DNA from: Faecalicatena fissicatena
Lineage (GTDB): Bacteria > Bacillota > Clostridia > Lachnospirales > Lachnospiraceae
NCBI GenBank assembly: GCA_001028025.1
Contig: LDAQ01000046.1
Span: 1-33,042, forward strand
Direction: 5' to 3'
Length of the DNA stretch: 33,042 nucleotides
A program made the translations under genes and the position numbers. The notes below the pieces were generated by a model. It saw only the letters and a list, made by a program, of their open reading frames with translations. It did not search any database and was not told the DNA's origin. This document shows, one piece after another, positions 1 to 7,509 of the stretch (position 1 is its first letter; each line of letters begins with the position of its first letter).

Positions 1-102
1 GCGCTAGCGACTTGGTACAATAAAATAATATGGTACATACATGCACGAAATTGTGACCCCTGCCGGCATAATTCCATCATGCTGTGAAATAAAACTTTCT
101 GA

Positions 103-311
103 GAAAGGAGGGTTTCTTATGATACTCTGCATTGGCAGAACTCCATGCAAGGTCTGAGACGGACGATACTGCATGGAGATTAAAATAGAAATGCTCTGAA
201 TATCTGCCCGGTTTTGCTGCGGCAGTGAAGCTTTGCTATTTTTCGTCCAAATGGACTTTGCATTTTTAATATGACACTTTATGACGATTATTAAAAAGGA
301 GCAAAGTCACT
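103..311 (+). promoter_or_regulatory. Leader region with short leader peptide and hairpins before the MFS gene
   Basis: A good ribosome-binding site (GAAAGGAGGG, 103-112) precedes a 12-codon open frame at 119-157 reading MILCIGRTPCKV and a stop. Its codons overlap a perfect 9-bp inverted repeat, CTCCATGCA (141-149) with TGCATGGAG (170-178). A second hairpin pairs 204-210 with 220-225 and is followed by a T-rich run at 237-245. Further down, GACTTTGC (254-261) can pair with GCAAAGTC (301-308), enclosing the MFS ribosome-binding site (AAAAAGGA, 293-300); an alternative partner lies at 225-237. Translated leader plus competing stems is the architecture of ribosome-mediated attenuation known for macrolide and phenicol resistance genes. 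The inducer is not evident and regulation is inferred. Confidence 0.5.
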
Positions 312-1619
312 ATGAAAAACTTTAAAAATTTATTTCAGGGATTACACTCATTCATTCTTTTATGGGCAACCCAGTCATTTTCTGAACTTGGAAGTTCTAT
401 GACCAGTTATGCGCTTGTCATCTGGGCTTACCAGCAAACTGGTTCTGCACTCACCACCTCGCTTTTGACAGTATGTTCGTATGCTCCATATGTGCTGCTG
501 AGCATTTTTGCTGGGGCTCTGAGCGACAGATGGAACAAAAAGCGGACCATGCTGGTTTGTGACAGCCTTGCGGCGGCCAGTACTTTACTTGTATTCTTTT
601 TACTTGGCACAGGACGGCTGGAAATCTGGCATCTGTATCTGATCAATAGCTTTAACGGATTAATGAATACAGTCCAGCAGCCTGCATCGGATGTGGCGGT
701 CAGCCTGCTCACACCTAAGATGCAGTACCAGCGGGCCGGAGGGATGCGCGCGTTTTCAAATTCACTCATCACAATACTGTCACCGGTCATTGCCACCGCC
801 TTTTTTGCGCTTTTTGGTATGACGGCTGTCATTGCTTTCGATTTTCTTACATTTGGAACCGCATTTATAACACTGGCACTTTTTATTCATATTCCATCTG
901 TCAGGGAGGAAGCCGGTAAAGTACAGGAGACGGTACTTGAGTCCGCCAGAAAAGGGCTGTATTATCTCGCCGAGAATAAAGGAATCTTTTACCTGATTCT
1001 TTTTCTGTCGGCTATCAACCTGACCGCTTCCATGTATAATGCAGCACTTCCGGCAATGCTTCTGTCGCGCAATGGGGGCAGTGAAACAGCATTGGGACTG
1101 GTCAATGCCTGTTCCGGAATTGCAAATGTAGCGGGGAGCCTGATTGCTTCTTTTGGTCCCAAACCGAAAAGCAGAGTAAGAGTGATTACCAACGCCCTGT
1201 TGTTTTCCATGAGTACAGAGAATTTTCTTCTGGCTCTGGGGCACAGCACGCCGGTATGGTGCCTGGGCGCACTGCTTGGATGGCTGTTCATCCCGATTAT
1301 GAATACGAATATGGATGTACTGCTTCGGACTTATATTCCCGTAGAGATCCAGGGACGTGTTTACTCCATCCGTAATACCTTTCAGTTCTTTACGATTCCA
1401 ATCGGTTATTTTCTGGGAGGGATCTGCGTAGATAAGGTATTTGAACCATACATGAGCACCCGGACGGCCAATAGCCTGCCGGGGATATTGTTCGGCACCG
1501 GAAAGGGAAGCGGGGCGGCAATGCTGTTTTTAATACTGGGATTTATCGGCATGGCTACCTGCCTGATATTCAGAAAAAATAAACACATCTGGAAGATAGA
1601 AAAATCAATGACTCCGTAG
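312..1619 (+). CDS. MFS transporter, drug-efflux type
   Basis: This 435-residue integral membrane protein has the length and hydrophobic pattern of a 12-helix major facilitator. Helix 1 holds WATQSFSELGSSM and the loop between helices 2 and 3 carries GALSDRWNKKRTML, matching the family signature GxLaDrxgrkr. The general look is that of the macrolide-efflux (Mef-like) and enterobactin-exporter branch, so export of a drug or small amphipathic compound by proton antiport across the cytoplasmic membrane is likely; the substrate cannot be read from sequence. The start is supported by AAAAAGGA 11 bases upstream. The gene stands alone, preceded by a leader with a small peptide and hairpins, and ends before a strong terminator shared with the convergent selenoprotein gene. 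Family call firm, substrate open. Confidence 0.85.
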   Translation: MKNFKNLFQGLHSFILLWATQSFSELGSSMTSYALVIWAYQQTGSALTTSLLTVCSYAPYVLLSIFAGALSDRWNKKRTMLVCDSLAAASTLLVFFLLGTGRLEIWHLYLINSFNGLMNTVQQPASDVAVSLLTPKMQYQRAGGMRAFSNSLITILSPVIATAFFALFGMTAVIAFDFLTFGTAFITLALFIHIPSVREEAGKVQETVLESARKGLYYLAENKGIFYLILFLSAINLTASMYNAALPAMLLSRNGGSETALGLVNACSGIANVAGSLIASFGPKPKSRVRVITNALLFSMSTENFLLALGHSTPVWCLGALLGWLFIPIMNTNMDVLLRTYIPVEIQGRVYSIRNTFQFFTIPIGYFLGGICVDKVFEPYMSTRTANSLPGILFGTGKGSGAAMLFLILGFIGMATCLIFRKNKHIWKIEKSMTP

Positions 1620-1680
1620 CGTGCTGCGGCAGTGCCAGTACATGCTCTGGGATGTCTCTTATATTATTCTATATAGAATG

Positions 1681-1730
1681 AAAATAGGCTTTCTCAATAT
1701 TTATATATGAGAGTAAGCCTATTTTTCATT
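1681..1730. terminator. Bidirectional intrinsic terminator
   Basis: AAAATAGGCTTTCTCA (1681-1696) pairs with TGAGAGTAAGCCTATTTT (1708-1725) across an AT-rich loop. T-rich flanks occur on both strands (TTTTTCATTTT on plus, ATTTTCATT on minus). It lies between the convergent MFS and selenoprotein genes and can end both transcripts. Confidence 0.8.
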
Positions 1731-1786
1731 TTCTGCGATTTGGAATAACTTTAGAATTCTCCGTTTACTTCATTACACGAGTTAAA

Positions 1787-2083
1787 CTACCCGGCCCTGA
1801 CGCCTTCGACTGTGATCTTGGGCATCTTAAAATATGTTGTATAACCGAGTTTCAGAGTATCAGCGAATGCCATCCTTGTAGGCGGCAGATAGACAACGCC
1901 CAGTTCGCTTGATACCTTTTTGTATCCTTCTTCTTCGAGTTTCTCATTCTTGCCGGCAAACCTTGCCAGTACATCCATGTAGGAGCCGCCTCACGTGCTG
2001 CACATATCAATGTACAGTACGAGGTCTTTCTGACCAAGCTCGTTCATGTATTCTTTTAGCTTCTTGTCCAATATCACTTTCAT
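1787..2083 (-). CDS. Small selenoprotein with in-frame UGA (CxxU motif)
   Basis: Reading from ATG at 2083 gives 98 residues if the UGA at 1993-1991 (codon 31) is read as selenocysteine. The start has an excellent ribosome-binding site (AAAGGAGG, 7 bases before ATG). The residues around the UGA are C28-S-T-U31-G-G, a thioredoxin-like CxxU redox motif. Reading frame and coding character continue on both sides, to VEGVRAG and a TAG stop. A hairpin with a GGU apical loop lies 28 nt beyond the UGA, within the range for bacterial SECIS elements. The protein looks like the small HesB-like or 'CC/Se motif' selenoprotein group of clostridia; that family name is from memory and is the least certain part. 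A conventional gene caller would report only the last 63 residues from 1978. The alternative is a nonsense-mutated Cys gene, which the SECIS-like hairpin argues against. Confidence 0.8.
1953..1993 (-). promoter_or_regulatory. Candidate bacterial SECIS element
   Basis: On the minus strand the UGA (1993-1991) is followed after 28 nt by CTGGCAA-GGT-TTGCCGG (1969-1953), a 7-bp stem with one T-G pair and a GGU loop. Known bacterial SECIS elements, such as that of E. coli fdhF, place a GGU in the apical loop of a short hairpin about 16-37 nt after the UGA for SelB binding. Position and loop agree. Confidence 0.7.
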
Positions 2084-2112
2084 ATTACGACCTCCTTTGC
2101 TTTTATGGTATT

Positions 2113-2118
2113 ATTATA
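2113..2118 (-). promoter_or_regulatory. Probable -10 box of the selenoprotein gene
   Basis: A consensus TATAAT lies on the minus strand 30 bases upstream of the ATG at 2083. No convincing -35 hexamer stands 16-18 bases further up, so this promoter is only tentative. Confidence 0.4.
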
Positions 2119-2152
2119 CACCACCCAGCCAGGAAAATCTGTGATTAAATCA

Positions 2153-2174
2153 CATTAAAGGGGTCTGACCCCTA
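2153..2174 (-). terminator. Weak hairpin after DUF2461 gene
   Basis: GGGGT-CTG-ACCCC (2160-2172) forms a 5-bp GC-rich stem just past the DUF2461 stop codon. On the minus strand it is followed by TTTAATG, a poor U-tract. It may be a weak terminator. Confidence 0.3.
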
Positions 2175-2204
2175 TGCGGTCCATTTTCAGAATATTCGGT
2201 CTTT

Positions 2205-2891
2205 TCACCTCTGGGGCATTTTGAATTCCTTCAGGGCCTGATTTAAATAGGCATTGAATGGAGCCATGAGGCGGAACCGCTCTGCTGCATATTGGATAAA
2301 GGCATCTGGATTCTCCAGTTTTTCGTCTTTGAAATTGTCTTCGATGTACCAGCTTTTGTTTTTCAGATACTGGGCCATGGAGTGTTCCTGGCTGTATCCT
2401 TTCGGGACGTTTTTCAGGGCAGTTCCTTTAATTACAAAACCAGTATTACTGTCTTTAAATTGAGGCGATTCCAGAATATCTATGAGCTCTTCTCCATGGC
2501 TGCTAATGTAATCTCTCACCATGGCTGTCGCGTCACGGAACATATCGGCAAATAATCCGCCACCCAGGAAGGATCGGTCTCCAGGGCTTATGAAGAGAAA
2601 AAATCCGACAGGCACAGGCAGTTTGCCGGCAGGAGAGATATGACAGCGGAAGGCCGGATTGTATGGGGATTTATCATGGCTGAATCTGGTGTCTCTCATC
2701 AGCTTAAATGAGAGTTCTTTCGGCTGGTAGTTCAGTATCCCGGCATCGTCTTTTCCCAGTTCGGCCATCAGCCCGGCGATAATCTCTTCAAACTGGGCAG
2801 ATGCTTCCTGGTACTCAGCCTTATGCGCATGAAACCACTCGCGGTTATTATTCTGCTCCAATTCTTTAAGGTAGGAAATCATCTTTGACAT
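2205..2891 (-). CDS. DUF2461 domain-containing protein
   Basis: The 228-residue protein matches DUF2461 (TIGR02453) over its whole length. It shows the N-terminal pattern LKELEQNNNREWFHAHKAEY, the central FKLMRDTRFSHDKSPYNPAF and the glycine-rich GFFLFISPGDRSFLGGGL. The family is widespread and its biochemical role is unknown; the protein is probably cytoplasmic, with no signal peptide or membrane segment. The start is set by GGAGG in the 10-base gap after the upstream sigma-factor gene, so the two are probably co-transcribed and this may be part of that sigma factor's transcription unit, though no function follows from that. Family assignment is confident. Confidence 0.85.
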   Translation of the reverse strand: MSKMISYLKELEQNNNREWFHAHKAEYQEASAQFEEIIAGLMAELGKDDAGILNYQPKELSFKLMRDTRFSHDKSPYNPAFRCHISPAGKLPVPVGFFLFISPGDRSFLGGGLFADMFRDATAMVRDYISSHGEELIDILESPQFKDSNTGFVIKGTALKNVPKGYSQEHSMAQYLKNKSWYIEDNFKDEKLENPDAFIQYAAERFRLMAPFNAYLNQALKEFKMPQR

Positions 2892-2901
2892 GGTGCACCT
2901 C

Positions 2902-3750
2902 CTAATATTCCTGAATCTTTTCCATATTAGAAGAACGCAGGACCATTTCCATTCTTCCCCTTACAGTATCCGGGGTCTGGTACATCGGCAGCTCGTCAAA
3001 TACCTGCGAAAGCTCGTCCAGTTTTTCCATTTCATCTTTATATTCCTCCAGCACATGGGAATCAAGGGGATGAAGCTTTAAGTATTCCAGACGCTCCGGG
3101 CTGATCCTTTTTTGTTTGACCGCATATTCCACCCTCTTTTTACAGCTGCACATGCCCACACCCGACAGTCCGCAGTATTCCGCCAGAAATGCGGCTAATT
3201 TAACTCTGATTCTGGACAGTTTCTGCCGGAAATTTTCCGGCGTCATCTGCAGGATCTCCCCTGCGGTACGGCTGTCTATCCGGAACATCGTCCCCAGAAT
3301 AAAGATACACCTGCTGTCCGCATCCAGACACTGCAGCATCACATTCGTACAGGACATTTTCAGTTCCTCTGCCAGCTGCTGCCGGCTTTCCTCCTCGATC
3401 ATGCCCTCCGTCTCGTCCAGAACCGCATATCTGATATCATTTCCGTAGAATTCAAAGTCCAGAGGCTGATGCGCAAACATGGATTTTTTATAATTCAGCA
3501 GATAATTAACTGCGATACGGTAAACCCATGTATGAAAGTTACTTTCCCTGCGAAATGTCCCCAGATTTGTCATAACACGCACCAGAATCTCTTGTGATGC
3601 ATCTTCTGCATCCGGAATGGTTCCCAGCATCCGCAGAGATAAATTGAACACCATGTCCTGAATCCCGCCCAGAAGTTTCTCCAGTGCTTCTGCATTTCCT
3701 TCCACCGCAGACTCTAAAAGCACATTTTTGTTTTCGTTTTCTTCCTTCAT
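2902..3750 (-). CDS. ECF-type RNA polymerase sigma factor with C-terminal extension
   Basis: This 282-residue protein has a sigma-70 region 2 (around DAEDASQEILVRVMTNLG and FHTWVYRIAVNYLLNYKK, which bind core enzyme and the -10 element). Region 4 is around DSRTAGEILQMTPENFRQKL, a helix-turn-helix for the -35 element. ECF sigma factors are usually about 160-200 residues; this one has some 100 extra, beginning with a Cys pair (GMCSCKKRVEYAVK) and rich in charged helices. The extension might act as a sensor or built-in anti-sigma segment, which is inference. ATG at 3750 is preferred over the TTG one codon upstream because AGGAGA lies 8 bases before it. No separate anti-sigma gene is adjacent; DUF2461 follows after 10 bases. 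Confidence 0.8.
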   Translation of the reverse strand: MKEENENKNVLLESAVEGNAEALEKLLGGIQDMVFNLSLRMLGTIPDAEDASQEILVRVMTNLGTFRRESNFHTWVYRIAVNYLLNYKKSMFAHQPLDFEFYGNDIRYAVLDETEGMIEEESRQQLAEELKMSCTNVMLQCLDADSRCIFILGTMFRIDSRTAGEILQMTPENFRQKLSRIRVKLAAFLAEYCGLSGVGMCSCKKRVEYAVKQKRISPERLEYLKLHPLDSHVLEEYKDEMEKLDELSQVFDELPMYQTPDTVRGRMEMVLRSSNMEKIQEY

Positions 3751-3916
3751 CAAATTTTTCTCCTGTCAGTATATTTTGTTTTCCTTTTAATTAGACAGCA
3801 TTTATTCCCTGCTGTGACAGATATTCCTCAATTTTTTACAATCCGATTCATTTTATTATAACATTCCACCTGAATTTGTCTCCTGTAATTTCAAGGCATC
3901 TCGCCCCTTCACCCCC

Positions 3917-3944
3917 TTGACTTTTTACCGATTAATGATATACT
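3917..3944 (+). promoter_or_regulatory. thrS promoter
   Basis: TTGACT (3917-3922), a 16-base spacer and TATACT (3939-3944) form a good vegetative promoter. Transcription would start near 3951, just before the T-box leader. Confidence 0.7.
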
Positions 3945-3950
3945 AAAAAA

Positions 3951-4200
3951 CAGATTTAGCAATACAGTTAACGCGAAGACAGGAAGAGTAAGCTGAGTAA
4001 CCATTCAGAGAGAAATGCATCTGGTGTGAGACATTTCATGGGACATCATCCGAAGACCACCCTGGAGCGGCTTTAACAGAGCCCGGCCAACACCGTTATC
4101 GTCTAATGAGTGGCACTTGCAAAAAGGGTGGAACCGCGGTATCAAAGTCTATCGTCCCTGAACAGTTTTTCGGATTGTTCAAGGGCTTTATTTATTTTAG
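3951..4200 (+). promoter_or_regulatory. T-box riboswitch (threonine) upstream of thrS
   Basis: The invariant T-box sequence AGGGTGGAACCGCG is at 4125-4138. Stem I elements AGTA (near 3987), AGAGAG (near 4007) and GGTG (near 4023) come before it in the usual order. An ACC codon at 4056-4058, in the context GAAGACCACC, is the likely Thr specifier. The terminator pairs CCCTGAACA (4156-4164) with TGTTCAAGGG (4176-4185), followed by CTTTATTTATTTT. Uncharged tRNA-Thr is expected to stabilise the antiterminator and allow thrS transcription. Confidence 0.9.
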
Positions 4201-4212
4201 GAGGAAGATAAA

Positions 4213-6174
4213 ATGAAGATAACACTGAAAGATGGATCAGTAAAAGAATACGCTGAAAGTAAAACCATCATCGATATCGCTTTTGATATCAGTGAAGGAC
4301 TGGCAAGAGCGGCCTGTGCCGGGGAAATAGACGGCGAAACTGCAGACCTGAGAACACTCATTGAAAAGGACTGCACTTTAAATATCCTGACTGCAAGGGA
4401 TGAGGCAGGACTCCGGGTTGTACGCCATACCTGCTCACATGTGCTGGCAGAGGCCGTAAAAAACCTGTTCCCGGACGCAAAGCTCGCAATCGGTCCAGCA
4501 ATAGACACTGGATATTACTATGATTTTGATGCAGCACCGTTCTCCAGAGATGATCTGGATAAAATAGAAAAAGAAATGAAAAAGATCATTAAAAAGGGGG
4601 CTAAATTAGAGAAATTTACGCTTCCCAGAGAGGAAGCCATCGCCTTTATGGAAGAAAAAGGAGAACCATATAAAGTGGAGCTGATCCGCGATCTGCCGGA
4701 AGATTCCGTAATCTCCTTCTACAGACAGGGCGATTTTGTAGATCTGTGCGCAGGCCCTCATCTGATGAGCACAAAAGGAATCAAAGCTTTTAAGCTGACT
4801 TCCTCTTCCGGTGCATACTGGAGAGGGGATTCCAATAAAGCAATGCTCCAGAGAATCTATGGAAGCGCTTTTGCTACCAAGGATGAACTGAACGAATACC
4901 TGCAGTATCTGGAAGAGGTGAAGAAGCGTGACCACAATAAACTGGGACGTGAGATGGAGTTGTTTACTACTGTCGATGTCATCGGCCAGGGACTGCCCCT
5001 GCTGATGCCTAAAGGCGCCAAGATCATCCAGACACTCCAGAGATGGATTGAAGATGAGGAGGACAATAACTGGGGCTACATCCGTACCAAGACACCGCTG
5101 ATGGCAAAAAGCGACCTGTACCAGATATCCGGGCACTGGGATCACTATAAAGACGGAATGTTCGTGCTTGGAGACGAGGAGACAAATAAAGAAGTATTTG
5201 CCCTTAGGCCTATGACCTGCCCATTCCAGTATTATGTATACAAAGCAAGTCAGAAATCCTACCGTGATCTTCCGCTTCGTTACAGCGAGACTTCAACGTT
5301 GTTCCGCAACGAGGATTCCGGAGAAATGCATGGCCTGACCCGCGTCCGCCAGTTCACGATCTCTGAGGGACACCTGATTGTCCGTCCTGATCAGATGGTA
5401 GAGGAATTCAAAGGCTGCCTTGCCCTGGCTAAAAAATGCCTGACAACGCTGGGACTTCAGGATGATGTCACCTATCATTTATCCAAATGGGACCCGGACA
5501 ATACTGAAAAATACATCGGCGATGCTGAAGTCTGGAATGAAACAGAGGGTCATATCCGCAATATCCTGACCGAACTGGAAGTTCCTTTCGTGGAAGATGC
5601 CGGCGAGGCTGCCTTCTACGGACCAAAGGTAGATATCAACGCCAAAAATGTATACGGCAAGGAAGACACCATGATCACCATCCAGTGGGATGCACTGCTT
5701 GCGGAACAGTTTGACATGTATTATATTGACCAGAACGGCGATAAAGTCCGCCCTTATATCATTCACAGAACTTCCATCGGCTGCTACGAGAGAACCCTTG
5801 CATGGCTGATCGAAAAATATGCCGGCATGTTCCCGACCTGGCTGTGTCCGGAACAGGTGCGTATCCTCCCTGTTTCCGACAAATATCTGGACTATGCAGA
5901 CAAAGTGGAAAACGAAATGAAAGCAAACAATATTCTCTGCACCGTGGACAGCCGCTCAGAAAAGATCGGATACAAGATCCGCGAAGCCAGACTTGCCAAA
6001 ATTCCTTATATGCTGATTGTCGGTGAAAAGGAAGAAGCTGAAGGCACTGTATCCGTAAGAAGCCGTTTCCTCGGCGATGAAGGCGCGAAAGGCCTGCAGG
6101 GATTCATTGACGATGTCTGCCGGGAAATCAGGACAAAAGAAATCCGTAAAATCGAAGTGCAGGAACAAAAATAA
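4213..6174 (+). CDS. thrS: Threonyl-tRNA synthetase
   Basis: The 653-residue enzyme activates threonine and charges tRNA-Thr in the cytoplasm. Domains in order are the TGS domain (residues 1-60), the editing domain with its HxxxH motif (H72, H76) and CAGPH (C179, H183), the class II catalytic core (about 245-540) and the C-terminal anticodon-binding domain (about 545-645). The catalytic zinc ligands appear intact: C335 in RPMTCPF, H386 in ISEGHLIVR and H517 in YIIHRTS. The class II motif-3 arginine is in SIGCYERTLAWL. Length is normal for bacterial ThrRS. AGGAGG lies 8 bases before ATG. Regulation is by the T-box immediately upstream. Confidence 0.97.
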   Translation: MKITLKDGSVKEYAESKTIIDIAFDISEGLARAACAGEIDGETADLRTLIEKDCTLNILTARDEAGLRVVRHTCSHVLAEAVKNLFPDAKLAIGPAIDTGYYYDFDAAPFSRDDLDKIEKEMKKIIKKGAKLEKFTLPREEAIAFMEEKGEPYKVELIRDLPEDSVISFYRQGDFVDLCAGPHLMSTKGIKAFKLTSSSGAYWRGDSNKAMLQRIYGSAFATKDELNEYLQYLEEVKKRDHNKLGREMELFTTVDVIGQGLPLLMPKGAKIIQTLQRWIEDEEDNNWGYIRTKTPLMAKSDLYQISGHWDHYKDGMFVLGDEETNKEVFALRPMTCPFQYYVYKASQKSYRDLPLRYSETSTLFRNEDSGEMHGLTRVRQFTISEGHLIVRPDQMVEEFKGCLALAKKCLTTLGLQDDVTYHLSKWDPDNTEKYIGDAEVWNETEGHIRNILTELEVPFVEDAGEAAFYGPKVDINAKNVYGKEDTMITIQWDALLAEQFDMYYIDQNGDKVRPYIIHRTSIGCYERTLAWLIEKYAGMFPTWLCPEQVRILPVSDKYLDYADKVENEMKANNILCTVDSRSEKIGYKIREARLAKIPYMLIVGEKEEAEGTVSVRSRFLGDEGAKGLQGFIDDVCREIRTKEIRKIEVQEQK

Positions 6175-6237
6175 AAGTTCCTCAAAAATATAAGTCTGTA
6201 CCTGTCACTGTTTTATGACAGCAGCAATTGAAATAAA

Positions 6238-6282
6238 ATGCCCGCCGAAACTGTATCACAAACAGTTCGGCGGGCATTTTTT
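6238..6282. terminator. Strong bidirectional terminator after thrS
   Basis: ATGCCCGCCGAAACTGT (6239-6255) pairs with ACAGTTCGGCGGGCAT (6262-6277, one bulge), followed by TTTTTT on plus. On the minus strand the same stem is followed by TTTTATTTC, so it also serves the convergent TfoX_C gene. Confidence 0.9.
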
Positions 6283-6343
6283 CAGGTTCAGGCGAATACG
6301 ATATCCTGCTTCAATCCACGTTCAGTAATTTCACAGAGTACGA

Positions 6344-6601
6344 CTACATCTTGAAATGGTTATAAAAATCCTTGAGATCTTCTTTTACATCAGGAGGCAG
6401 CTGCGTCTTCCTGATGCCGCGTATCGCCCCCTCCAGTGAATATAGCCTGTGGATGCAGGCAGACGGGTCGATCTCCTGTATTTTCAGCCATGCCTGTCTG
6501 CTTCCCATCTGTTTCAGCTGCTCAAACGTAATGATACCGGCCTGCTGAAGCTGATCTTCCACTACGGGGCCTATGTTCGGCAGTTTCGATAATTCTCCCA
6601 T
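6344..6601 (-). CDS. TfoX C-terminal-domain protein
   Basis: The 85-residue protein corresponds to the TfoX/Sxy C-terminal domain. It opens with the helix-hairpin-helix-like LSKLPNIGPVVEDQLQQAGI, continues with TFEQLKQMGSRQAWLKI and contains the family hallmark RLYSLEGAIRGIR. In proteobacteria TfoX activates competence; free-standing C-terminal domains like this are common in Firmicutes, with unknown function. AGGAGG is 9 bases before ATG, and a TATAAT (6644-6639) lies upstream. It is a single-gene unit ending at the terminator shared with thrS. The domain call is confident and a competence role is not implied. Confidence 0.8.
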   Translation of the reverse strand: MGELSKLPNIGPVVEDQLQQAGIITFEQLKQMGSRQAWLKIQEIDPSACIHRLYSLEGAIRGIRKTQLPPDVKEDLKDFYNHFKM

Positions 6602-6685
6602 GATTCCATGCCTCCTGTCCTTTTGTATATTTGATCCTATTATACATCACACATGCAGAATGCGCCACCTTCCTGTACAGGATTC

Positions 6686-6720
6686 GTTACCGTGCACGCC
6701 CGAAGGGTGTGAACAGTAAC
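6686..6720 (-). other. Long hairpin just past the ABC permease gene
   Basis: GTTACCGTGCACGCC (6686-6700) pairs imperfectly with GGGTGTGAACAGTAAC (6705-6720) around a 4-base loop, which reads TTCG on the minus strand. It begins 12 bases after the permease stop. There is no T-run, so it is more likely a 3' mRNA-stabilising hairpin or Rho-assisted stop than a standard terminator. Confidence 0.4.
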
Positions 6721-6731
6721 AACAGCAGACA

Positions 6732-7427
6732 TTATTCTTCCGTACAGTAACGCCGGTACACGTATAAAAAGACGGCAGCCAGAACGCACAGATTCACTGC
6801 GATAATCCCCCATGCCTTAACTGCTGCATTTCCTTCCCCTCCTCCGCTGATAATCATATATACCTGCTGGGAATAAAACACAGTCGCAAATTTTTTAATG
6901 GTATGATTGAACGTTGACAGCATTGGCAAAAAGGATAAGACCATCATAACCGGTACCGTCAGTGAAGTTGCGCTCATCTGGCTTTTGCACGCAATCCCGA
7001 TAATTGCGCCTGTCAGGACAGAGAGAATGATTCCCGCCATCATCGCAGCAGAGAACTTCAGAAATTCTGCACCGGAAAGTGAAGCCGTCAGGCCAAAACA
7101 GGCCGTCCCCACCAGACAGGCAAGCAGAACAGATCCCCCCACCGCCGCCAGGTACTGCGGCATCCTGACATTTGCCATCAGCAGCGCCTTTAACGTATGC
7201 TTTTCCTTTTCTTCCGACAGCACCTCCGTCACTGCAATCAGCGGCGCCATCCCGATATACATGGATGCAAACATATAAACAAAGTAGTTTTCCGGCATGC
7301 CCGGCATCTTCACTGCAAATGTCATCAGAACCGCTAATGCCGGAAACATGACAAACTGAATCAGGACATTTTTATTCTTTAGAGTATCCTTCCATTGTTT
7401 TCTTAAAATCGCAGTTACATTTCTCAT
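6732..7427 (-). CDS. ABC-2 type transporter permease
   Basis: The 231-residue membrane protein has a cytoplasmic start (RKQWKDTLKNKNVLIQF) and about six hydrophobic segments, ending in the basic VYRRYCTEE. Segment order and length fit an ABC-2 (ABC transporter type 2) export permease; the EEKEKHTLKALLMANV stretch between early helices is typical. It should pair with the ATPase encoded 82 bases upstream to form an exporter for a drug, peptide or lipid. The gene is last in the LytTR-DUF3021-ATPase-permease operon, and its start has AGGAGG in the intergenic gap. Substrate unknown. Confidence 0.85.
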   Translation of the reverse strand: MRNVTAILRKQWKDTLKNKNVLIQFVMFPALAVLMTFAVKMPGMPENYFVYMFASMYIGMAPLIAVTEVLSEEKEKHTLKALLMANVRMPQYLAAVGGSVLLACLVGTACFGLTASLSGAEFLKFSAAMMAGIILSVLTGAIIGIACKSQMSATSLTVPVMMVLSFLPMLSTFNHTIKKFATVFYSQQVYMIISGGGEGNAAVKAWGIIAVNLCVLAAVFLYVYRRYCTEE

Positions 7428-7509
7428 ACTTGCCTCCTAAAATACCGGGCGTCACCCGCGCACATTCCTTTGACTTACAGTTTCAAAGTAAAACGTGGCC
7501 GCTTCCACC

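Noticed and set aside
1787..1978. 63-residue protein as a complete gene
   Set aside because: No ribosome-binding site precedes ATG 1978; the true gene starts at 2083 and reads through a UGA.
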